Shown here: piece after piece, positions 24,886 to 33,581 of the stretch
How the letters are laid out: each line of letters starts with the position of its first letter
Numbering within the stretch: position 1 is the first letter of the stretch
Origin: Lateolabrax maculatus
Lineage: Eukaryota > Chordata > Actinopteri > Acropomatiformes > Lateolabracidae
Direction: 5' to 3'
DNA: 64,000 nucleotides
Assembly: GCA_031216445.1 (NCBI GenBank)
Contig: CM062202.1
Span: 1,513,501-1,577,500, forward strand
Position numbers and translations under genes: made by a program
Notes under the pieces: model-generated
Seen by the model: only the letters and a program-made list of their open reading frames with translations
Told to the model about the DNA's origin: nothing
Database searches by the model: none

Positions 24886-25165
24886 ATTTTTACATTTTTA
24901 AACTTTTTCAAGCATTTTTCAAGTCTAATCTGCTCATTCATACTTTCAGGTGTAAACTCTAATCAAACCAGAAAATCTTGAAGATCTTTTATACATTCTC
25001 ACTTTTATTCAACTTTTATCTCCCATTCATAATATTTAGACCATTTCCCACTTTTCTTACTAATTCATACTCCCTCCAGCTCCTTCAACCAAATTCAATC
25101 CAGCAGTCCAGTTTAGCGCCAGCCTTTTAACAAACATTCAACTATTCCACATCTTTCACATCACA
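24883..25165 (+). repeat. Repeat unit copy A, immediately upstream of the minisatellite
   Basis: About 280 bp beginning AGGATTTTTACATTT and ending near CACATCTTTCACATCAC. It aligns almost throughout with 30472-30750 (shared CTAATCTGCTCATTCATAC, CCCTCCAGCT and CCAGTTTAGCGCCAGC). It is non-coding. With the downstream copies it brackets the 21-bp array. Confidence 0.85.
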
Positions 25166-28100
25166 TCTTTGTTGTTTTTTTGTTGTTTATAGTGTTGTTT
25201 TTGTCATTTTTTTGTTGTTTTTTGTTGTTTTTGTTGTTTATAGTGTAGTTTTCTGTTGTTTATAGTGTCGTTTTTCGTTGTTTTTGTTGTTTTTTGCCGT
25301 TTTTGCTGTTTATAGTGTCGTTTTTTGTCGTTTTTTGGTCGTTTTTGTTGTTTATAGTGTCGTTTTTTTGTTGTTTTTTGCCGTTTTTGCTGTTTATAGT
25401 GTCGTTTTTTGGTCGTTTTTGTTGTTTATAGTGTCGTTTTTTTGTTGTTTGGTGTCTTTTTTTGTTGTTTTTGTTGTTTATAGTGTCGTTTTTGTTGTTT
25501 TTTTGTTGTTTATAGTGTTGTTTTTTGTTGTTTGTGTTGTTTTTTGTTGTTTGTGTTGTTTTTAGTCGTTTTTGTTGTTTATAGTGTTGTTTTTGTTGTT
25601 TATAGTGTTGTTTTCGTCGTTTTTTGTCGTTTTTGTAGTTTTTTGGTCGTTTTATGTTGTTTATAGTGTCATTTTGTCGTGTTTTTCATCGTTTTTGTTG
25701 TTTATAGTGTTGTTTCTTGTTGTTATTTTGTTGTTTATAGTGTCGTTTTTTGTTGTTTCTTGTCGTTTTTGTTGTTTATAGTGTCTTTTGTTGTTTTTCA
25801 TCGTTTTTGTGTAGTTTTTGTTGTTTTTCTGTCGTTTGTTGTTGTTAATAGTGTCTTTTTTTGTCGTTTTTGTTTTTTGTGTCGTTTTTTGTTGTTTATA
25901 GTGTAGTTTTTGTTTTTTTGTTGTTTTTGTTGTTTATAGTGTTGTTTTGTTGTGGTGTTTTGTCGTTTTTGTTCTTTAAAGTGTCGTTTTTTTGTCGTTT
26001 TTGATGTTTAAAGTGACGTTTTTGCTGTTTTTTCATCATTTTTGTTGTTTATAGTGTCGTTTTTTATTGTTTTTGCTGTGTATAGTGTCGTTTTTGTTGT
26101 TTATAGTGTCGTTTTTGTTGTTTTTTAGTCATTTTTGTCGTTTATAGTGTTGTTTTTATTGTTTTTGTTGTTTATAGTGTCGTTTAGTTGTTTAAAGTGA
26201 CGTTTTTGTTGTTTTTTCGTTTGTTTTTGTTTATAGTATCGTTTTTGTTGTTTATAGTGCCGTTTTTGTTGTTTTGTTGTTGTTTAGTGTTGTTTTTTGT
26301 TGTTTATAGTGTCGTTTTTGTTGTTTTTTCGTCGTTTTTGTTTATAGTGTCGTTTTTGTTGTTAATAGTGCCGTTTTTGTTGTTTTGTTGTTGTTTTTTC
26401 GTCGTTTTTGTTCATAGTGTCGTTTTTGTTGTTTTTTTCGTCGTTTTGTTGTTTATAGTGTCGTTTTTTGTTGTTTATAGTGTCGTTTTTGGTTTTTTTT
26501 CGTCGTTTTTGTTGTTTATAGTGTCGTTTTTGTTGTTTATAGTGCTGTTTTTGTTGTTTTGTTGTTGTTTAGTGTTGTTTTTTGTTGTTCATAGTGTCAT
26601 TTTTGTTGTTTGTTCGTCGTTTTTGTTGTTTATAGTGTCGTTTTTTCATCGCTTTTGTTTTTTTTCGTCGTTTTGTTGTTTGTAGTGTCGTTTTTTGTTG
26701 TTCATAGTGTCGTTTTTGTTGTTTTTTCGTCGTTTTTGTTGTTTATAGTGTTTTTTTTGTTGTTTAAAGTGTCGTTTTTGTTGTTTTTCGTTTGTTTTTG
26801 TTGTTTAAAGTGTCGTTTTTGTTGTTTATAGTGTCGTTTTTGGGTTTTTTTCGTCGTTTTTGTTGTTTATAGTGTCGTTTTTGTTGTTTATAGTGCTGTT
26901 TTTGTTGTTTTGTTGTTGTTTAGTGTTGTTTTTTGTTGTTCATAGTGTCATTTTTGTTGTTTGTTCGTCGTTTTTGTTGTTTATAGTGTCGTTTTTTCAT
27001 CGTTTTTGTTTTTTTTCGTTGTTTTGTTGTTTGTAGTGTCGTTTTTTGTTGTTCATAGTGTCGTTTTTGTTGTTTTTTCGTCGTTTTTGTTGTTTATAGT
27101 GTTTTTTTTGTTGTTTAAAGTGTCGTTTTTGTTGTTTTTCGTTTGTTTTTGTTGTTTAAAGTGTCGTTTTTGTTGTTTATAGTGCCGTTTTTGTTGTTTA
27201 TAGTGCCGTTTTTGTTGTTTAAAGTGTCGTCTTTGTTGTTTTTCATTTGTTTTTGTTGTTTATAGTGTCGTTTTTTGTTGTTTAAAGTGTCGTTTTTGTT
27301 GTTTTTTCATTTGTTTTTGTTGTTTAAAGTGTCGTTTTTGTTGTTTTTTCATTTGTTTTTGTTGTTTATAGTGTCGTTTTTGTTGTTTTTTCGTCGTTTT
27401 TGGTGTTTATAGTGTCGTTTTTTGTTGTTCATAGTGTCGTTTTTGTTGTTTTTTCGTCGTTTTTATTGTTTATAGTGTCGTTTTTTCATCTTTTTGTTTT
27501 TTTCGTTGTTTTGTTTATAGTGTCGTTTTTTGTTGTTTATAGTGTCGTTTTTGTTGTTCTTTTGTCGTTTTTGTTATTTATAGTGTCGTTTTTTGTTGTT
27601 TATAGTGTCGTTTTTGTTGTTTTTTTGGTCGTTTTTGTTGTTTACAGTGTCGTTTTTGTTGTTTATAGTGTTGTTTTTGTCTTTTTTTGTCATTTTTGTT
27701 TTTTTGTCGTTTTTTGTCGTTTTTTGTTGTTTATAGTGTCGTTTTTTGTTGTTTGTGTTGTTTTTAGTCGTTTTTTGGTCATTTTTGTTGTTTATAGTGT
27801 TGTTTTTTGTCTTTTTTGTCGTTTTTGTGGTTTATAGTGTAGTTTTTTTGTCGTTTTTGTGGTTTATAGTGTCGTTTTTTGTTGTTTATAGTGTCGTTTT
27901 TGTTATTTATAGTGTCGTTTTTTGTTGTTTATAGTGTCGTTTTTGTTGTTTTTTTGGTCGTTTTTGTTGTTTACAGTGTCGTTTTTGTTGTTTACAGTGT
28001 CGTTTTTGTTGTTTATAGTGTTGTTTTTGTCTTTTTTTGTCATTTTTGTTGTTTTTTGTTGTTTTTTTCGTCGTTTTTTGTTGTTTATAGTGTCGTTTTG

Positions 28101-29721
28101 TCGTTTTTTGTCGTTTTGTCGTTTATAGTGTCGTTTTGTCGTTTTTTTGGTCGTTTTTGTTGTTTATAGTGTCGTTTTTTGTTGTTTGTGTTGTTTTTAG
28201 TCGTTTTTTGGTCATTTTTGTTGTTTATAGTGTTGTTTTTTGTCTTTTTTGTCGTTTTTGTGGTTTATAGTGTAGTTTTTTTGTCGTTTTTGTGGTTTAT
28301 AGTGTCGTTTTTTGTTGTTTATAGTGTCGTTTTTGTTATTTATAGTGTCGTTTTTTGTTGTTTATAGTGTCGTTTTTGTTGTTTTTTTGGTCGTTTTTGT
28401 TGTTTACAGTGTCGTTTTTGTTGTTTACAGTGTCGTTTTTGTTGTTTATAGTGTTGTTTTTGTCTTTTTTTGTCATTTTTGTTGTTTTTTGTTGTTTTTT
28501 TCGTCGTTTTTTGTTGTTTATAGTGTCGTTTTGTCGTTTTTTGTCGTTTTGTCGTTTATAGTGTCGTTTTGTCGTTTTTTTGGTCGTTTTTGTTGTTTAT
28601 AGTGTTGTTTTTTGTTGTTTGTGTTGTTTTTAGTCGTTTTTGTCGTTTTTTGGTCATTTTTGTTGTTTATAGTGTTGTTTTTTGTCTTTTTTGTCGTCTT
28701 TGTGGTTTATAGTGCCGTTTTTGTTGTTTTGTTGTTGTTTTTTTTGTCGTTTTTGTTGTTCATAGTGTCGTTTTTTCATCGTTTTTGTTTTTTTTCGTCG
28801 TTTTGTTGTTTATAGTGTCGTTTTTTGTTGTTTAAAGTGTCGTTTTTTGTTGTTTAAAGTGTCGTTTTTGTTGTTTTTTCGTTTGTTTTTGTTGTTTATA
28901 GTGTCGTTTTTGTTGTTTATAGTGCCGTTTTTGTTGTTTAAAGTGTCGTTTTTGTTGTTTTTTCATTTGTTTTTGTTGTTTATAGTGTCGTTTTTGTTGT
29001 TTATAGTGCCGTTTTTGTTGTTTTGTTGTTTATAGTGTCGTTTTTGTTGTTTTTCGTCGTTTTTGGTGTTTATAGTGTCGTTTTTGTTGTTTATAGTGCC
29101 GTTTTTGTTGTTTTGTTGTTGTTTAGTGTTGTTTTTTGTTGTTCATAGTGTCGTTTTTTGTTGTTCATAGTGTCGTTTTTGTTGTTTTTTCGTCGTTTTT
29201 GTTGTTTATAGTGTCGTTTTTTCATCGTTTTTGTTTTTTTCGTCGTTTTGTTTATAGTGTCGTTTTTTGTTGTTTATAGTGTCGTTTTTGTTGTTCTTTT
29301 GTCGTTTTTGTTATTTATAGTGTCGTTTTTTGTTGTTTATAGTGTCGTTTTTGTTGTTTTTTTGGTCATTTTTGTTGTTTACAGTGTTGTTTTTGTTGTT
29401 TATAGTGTTTTTTTGTCTTTTTTGTCATCTTTGTTGTTTTTTGTCGTTTTTTTGTCGTTTTTTTGTCGTTTTTTGTTGTTTATAGTGTCGTTTTTTGTTG
29501 TTTGTGTTGTTTTTAGTCGTTTTTGGGTCATTTTTGTTGTTTATAGTGTTGTTTTTTGTATTTTTTGTCGTTTTTGTGGTTTATAGTGTCGTTTTTTGTC
29601 GTTTTTGTTATTTTTTTGGTCGTTTTGTGTTGTTTTTTGTCAATTTTTTCGTCGTTTGTTGTTGTTTATAGTGTCGTTTTTTGTTGTTTTTGGTCGTTTT
29701 GTATTCGTTTTTGTTGTTTGT
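25166..29721 (+). repeat. 4.6-kb T/G-rich minisatellite, 21-bp basic unit, higher-order duplications
   Basis: The array is built of a unit reading GTTGTTTATAGTGTC plus GTTTTT, with variants TTTAAAGTG, TTCATAGTG, TTTACAGTG and TTTTTCGTCG. Because 21 is a multiple of three, many copies keep a frame open and translate as VVYSVVF, giving runs of Phe/Val-rich 'proteins' that are repeat artefacts. Large blocks are themselves duplicated: about 26490-26840 recurs at 26841-27190 (351-bp offset), and 27746-28178 recurs at 28179-28611 (433-bp offset). The plus strand is nearly all T and G. Confidence 0.95.
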
Positions 29722-29725
29722 TTAA

Positions 29726-29942
29726 CCCTTGTGTTGTCCTCTGGGTCAAGGTGACCCGGTGGCCGAAAATGTCCTTCTGTGTATGTAAATGTTGTTATGC
29801 ATGACATTTGTGATTCTTGAAGCGGTTATCTTTTGTTTTTAGTTTGTTTCTTGACAATAGGAACAGAGTAAGAAACAGAATAAAGGAAAAGGATGACACA
29901 AACATATGATACATCACCTCGACCCAGAGGACAACACAAGGG
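29726..29942. mobile_element. 217-bp MITE flanked by TTAA, piggyBac-like
   Basis: It starts CCCTTGTGTTGTCC and ends GGACAACACAAGGG; the inverted repeats match at 28 of the first 29 positions. TTAA flanks both ends (29722-29725, 29943-29946), the target duplication typical of piggyBac-superfamily elements, whose ends also begin CCC. There is no transposase. It sits inside the minisatellite, which resumes at 29947. Confidence 0.8.
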
Positions 29943-29946
29943 TTAA

Positions 29947-30040
29947 AGTGTTGTTTTTTGGTCGTTTGTATTGTTTTTTTGTCATTTTTTGTTGTTTATA
30001 GTGTTGTTTTGTTGTGTTTTTTGTCGTTTTTGTTGTTTGT
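29947..30040 (+). repeat. Distal end of the 21-bp minisatellite
   Basis: GTGTTGTTTTTTGGTCG and TGTTTATAGTGTTG motifs continue the array after the MITE and stop at the CTGACCAAGG start of the next repeat unit at 30041. Confidence 0.9.
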
Positions 30041-30750
30041 CTGACCAAGGACTGAGACGGCAGTTGGATGTGACAAACAGACACACACACACACACACAC
30101 ACACAGGAGTCTGCCAATTTTTAGATTTTTTCAAGCAATATGTGTATGAGCTTGGGTTAGATATCTTACTCTCATGTTAACCTCCATAAAACAATCAGTC
30201 TGTCCAAGGACTGAGACAGCAGTTAACAGCAGTTGGTGGGTGTGACAATCACATACATACTCATATTCATACTTTCAGGTGTGGACTCTATTCTATTCAA
30301 ACCAGAAAAAATGTGTACATTATTCATACATTTTCAGTTTTATTCAACTTTTAACTCCCATTCATAATATTTACACCATTTACCAATTTTACAGTGTAGT
30401 CTGACCAAGGACTGAGACGGCAGTTAACAGCAGTTGGTGGATGTGACAAACAGACACACACACACACACACAGGATTTTTAAATTTGTTGAGTTTTTTAA
30501 GCATTTTTCAAGTCTAATCTGCTCATTCATACTTTCAGGTGTAAACTCTAATCAAACCAGAAAATGTTGTACATCTTTCATATATTCTTAGTTTTATTCA
30601 ACTTTTAACTCCCATTAATAATATTGAGACCATTTCCCACTTTTCTTTCTAATTCGTACTCCCTCCAGCTACTTCAAGCAAATTCAATCAAGCAATCCAG
30701 TTTAGCGCCAGCCTTTTAACAAATATTCAACTATTCCACATCTTTCATAC
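30041..30750 (+). repeat. Three tandem repeat units downstream of the minisatellite
   Basis: Each unit opens with CTG(A/T)CCAAGGACTGAGAC: at 30041, 30200 and 30401. The third (30401-30750) is the most complete and contains the (CA)n block and the part homologous to 24883-25165. The first two are shortened. No coding potential is seen. Confidence 0.85.
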
Positions 30751-31842
30751 ATAATTGATATTATTTAACTTTTTTTGCTAAACTTTGGCAATCCAGTTTA
30801 GCGTCAGCCTTTCAGCAGTCAGCATTCACACCGCAATTTCTTCAGAAATTGCCTTTTCTAGTTTAATATCTACTATCACTCCCAAAAAATGTAATGTCAG
30901 ACACAAATTAGTGTTAGCATGTATAATACATTTGCTGCTTGAATTTAGTCCTAAACTCAAGCTTTAGAAAAATAAAAATAAAATAACTATTTAGAAGTTC
31001 TTCACATTATTCCAAATTCTAACCAAAAAAAATTGTTTTGTATTATCTGCAAATGGAACTCCTTACACATCTCATTTATTTACAACATAAAAAATAATGA
31101 ACCTAATTCTGACCCCACAAGTAACTTTCTATAATAAATTATAATTATCTGATGGTCAATAATGACATTAATATTTCCACAGATTTCACAAATACTGCCA
31201 AATTGTGAAATCATCTTCTGGAGAAGAGTTAAATTTAGAGCTGATGTGCAGGTCGGCTCCTAGAGTAAAGCACATTTATGATGTCAGCACGAAAAGTAAA
31301 CTCAGTTCTTTTTATATTCAAGTGAAGCTCCCACCAAACCCGTGACTTAACTCTATAACAAACAGATTTGTTAATACGCCAGAGAATGACTACATTTTAT
31401 CCTTTTTGGCGAGGGGGAAGAATTTCTCCCACATATTTCAAGCAATGCTGGAGGAAGTATTTAGATCCACAAAACGTAATCAGACTCCAGTAAAAGTACA
31501 AATCCTGCACTGAATTATCAAAGTACAACTACAGAAGTAGAGAATTGGCATGTCAATGTAATTAAAGTGTGAAAGGTATAACTAAGAATAAGCTGAGTTG
31601 TATCACGTTGTATCAACCCAGAGCGTGTTTAACTTCAACACCTAGTGGTCAGTTTCCAGAGTACAGCTTCCTGTCCCAAATGATAGTTCCCATCAACACA
31701 GCAGTGTGCTTCAACATAAAGTACATTATAAATCATCTGATGTAGTGATGTTTATATAAATGTGGCTGAAACATATTTTAAACTTTTAATGAAGAAACTA
31801 ATAAAAATAAAAACCACAGGAGTTCATGTCACGATAACTGCA
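30751..31842. other. Non-coding DNA between the repeat field and the homeobox gene
   Basis: AT-rich. A fragment at about 30788-30815 repeats CCAGTTTAGCG(T/C)CAGCC from the units above. A copy of the 'AAGTA' dispersed repeat begins about 31444. No exon was found. Confidence 0.5.
31444..31650. repeat. Dispersed teleost repeat, 'GGAGGAAGTATTTAGATC' family (copy 2)
   Basis: Begins GGAGGAAGTATTTAGATCC and continues with CAGTAAAAGTACAAATCCTGC. The parallels to 34960-35400 (CAAGTAAAGTCCTGCATTC) and to 39320-39465 in reverse make this a dispersed repeat of a kind very common in fish. Confidence 0.55.
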
Positions 31843-32221
31843 TTTATTTCTTCAAATGGTACAAATGGTGCTTTTGTGTGAAACCTACACACAGTATCTT
31901 TCATACACTTCAATAAATTACACAGAAATACAAAATAATTTACAACTAGAAAACTATAAGTCACTCAGTAGATATTAAACTGCAGCTCAGGCCAGAAAAA
32001 CTCTTCATAGTGACTGTCCCCAGAGTTTGAAGTCTCAGATGTCTGACCAGCAGCTTCAGTCCCCACCACAGTTGGAAAGTGTGATGCTGGATCACCAGCA
32101 CTCACACCGGATGTTGGTTTTAACTGCTGATGTGCCCTTGAGCAGGACGCAGGGAGCTGACCTCTGACCTCTGAAGGCAGAGTCCCTGCACAGGATGAGT
32201 TGGACCGCCTGTTGGGAGGGT
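31843..32221 (-). terminator. 3' UTR and poly(A) signal of the homeobox gene
   Basis: On minus, AATAAA lies at 31843-31848 (TTTATT on plus), about 375 bp after the stop codon. No better signal lies closer to the stop. The 86-codon open frame inside (31965-32225) has no recognisable domain and is most simply UTR. Confidence 0.5.
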
Positions 32222-33356
32222 TCACAGGAAGGAGGTGAAGCGCATCTTCTCCGCTCCGGCGCAGGGGGCAGGTGAGGGGGATTTGGCCTTTGACCCGCTG
32301 CGCTGCCGCTTCCTCCTGGCTCTGCGGTTCTTAAACCACACCTGGAAACACACGGAGAGAGAGAGAGAGAGAGGGGAGAGTTTTAACTGCGTGTTCTCTG
32401 AGCATTTCACACATCAAGTCCGCCCTCATCAGTCGAGAAGTACAGGATCAATATAAATACATGATATAAGGGCAGTCTGTGCGTAAAATGCAACCTGGGA
32501 ACCTTTTACGCAACGTGGGTTGGTTTTACGCAAGCTAAAAACCCTGAGCTGGGACTCACCCTGACGGTCTCCTCGCTCAGCCCGGTGCTCCGCGCCACCT
32601 CAGCGCGCGCCTCCGCCGCCGGGTAGTCGGTGAGCTCGAACAGCGTCTCGAGCCGCTTGGTCTGACTGTCGGTGAACACCGTCCTCATCCGGGACTTCTG
32701 ACGCAGATGCGGCTGCGCGGACACCACGGCCTGGTGGTAACCATGGTAACCTGCCAACGGCTGAGCATCTGGAAGAAAAAAATAATAGAAATGAGTCAAA
32801 CAGAATAAATGAGCTAAAAAAGTATATTCATTCATTCAGTCATATTGTATTATTGTTACCGCGGGTCTCTCAACGCAGTGTGAGATCTGTCTTTCATCCC
32901 AAATTAAATCCAAAAAGTTCCGACAAGTTTACACATAAACTGGTGAAACTTCTTTTTAAAGTCCAGAAACCGAAATAAATAAGAAGAAGAATAAAGAACA
33001 ACAATCAAACGTCTGTGATGTGTCTGTGAAAACGCACCTGCAGAGTCCTGCCTGCTGAAGTGCACGAACACTCCGGAGTTTGGATAAATGCTGCTGAAGT
33101 CTGAGTGATGGAAACCGGCTCCGTACGGGTAAAACGCCTCCCCATAGCTCATCCCTTGGTACTGCAGGCAGCCTGGCACCGGCACCGGCACCGGGACCGG
33201 CGCAGGAGGTCTGAGGCTCCCGGAGTCCAGACAGAAACCGCCGGGGATCCCCCGCAGGTATCCGTCCGGGGAGAGCTCCATCAGCGGCGGCTTGTGTCCG
33301 AGCTGCGGGGACAGGATGCGCTCGATGCTGAAGTCCGACACTCTGCTTCCGTCCAT
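32222..33356 (-). CDS. dharma: K50 homeobox transcription factor of the goosecoid/Dharma type, probably Dharma (Bozozok)
   Basis: Three exons on minus: 33356-33038, 32768-32560 and 32341-32222, all GT-AG, joining in frame to 648 nt and 215 aa. Residues 9-15 are FSIERIL, an eh1 Groucho-binding motif as in Goosecoid. The homeodomain spans 131-190 with the invariant R135 (5), F138 (8), L146 (16), F150 (20), W178 (48), N181 (51) and R183 (53). Position 50 is Lys (K180), the bicoid/Gsc-type DNA specificity (TAATCC sites). An intron splits the homeodomain between positions 46 and 47, as in many paired-like genes. The small size, N-terminal eh1, K50 homeodomain with RRARRKRQ, and short basic tail fit teleost Dharma, a repressor set up by maternal beta-catenin that specifies the dorsal organizer. 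Goosecoid itself is unlikely, since its RRAKWRRQ helix end is absent. The family call is firm; the name is probable only. Confidence 0.9.
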
Positions 33357-33427
33357 GATTAGACTCGGATAAGTTTCCAGAGAGCTGCTGCTGTGGCTCT
33401 GAGCTGTGGAAGTCCTCCAGTGTCCAG

Positions 33428-33433
33428 TTTTAA
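33428..33433 (-). promoter_or_regulatory. Possible TATA-like element of the homeobox gene
   Basis: TTTAAA lies about 75 bp upstream of the ATG on minus, in a plausible position for a start near 33400. The motif is weak and common, so this is only suggestive. Confidence 0.25.
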
Positions 33434-33553
33434 ACAGAAACACAAGTCTGAGGCCGCCATCGAGCACCTGACAGCTCTTTAGTATGTTAATGAGACATCA
33501 GCCATCAGAGCGTTTGATGACGAGGTTCAGTCACACATGAGAAGGAGTCCGGA

Positions 33554-33581
33554 CTTTGATTTGACCTGTGAACCCTTTGAT
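33554..33581 (-). promoter_or_regulatory. Pair of Tcf/Lef binding sites upstream of the homeobox gene
   Basis: CTTTGAT, a perfect match to the Tcf/Lef consensus CTTTGWW, occurs at 33554-33560 and 33575-33581. The two are 21 bp apart (two helical turns) and 198-225 bp upstream of the ATG. A near match, GTTTGAT, lies at 33512-33518. Zebrafish dharma is known as a direct Tcf/beta-catenin target, so the sites agree with the gene call. Function is inferred. Confidence 0.55.

Noticed and set aside
25278..29804. Many hydrophobic Phe/Val-rich open frames, which look like multi-pass membrane proteins
   Set aside because: All come from the 21-bp T/G minisatellite, whose period keeps frames open; overlapping phases give the same type of peptide and nothing resembles a real family.
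24760..30750. CRISPR-like or centromeric array
   Set aside because: The units are 21 bp without unique spacers, and the genome is animal. A centromere claim would need megabase extent; the array is about 4.6 kb with ordinary sequence on both sides.
33105..33362. 85-codon plus-strand frame over the homeobox first exon
   Set aside because: A shadow of the GC-rich minus-strand coding exon, whose frame has the eh1 motif and joins the homeodomain exon.
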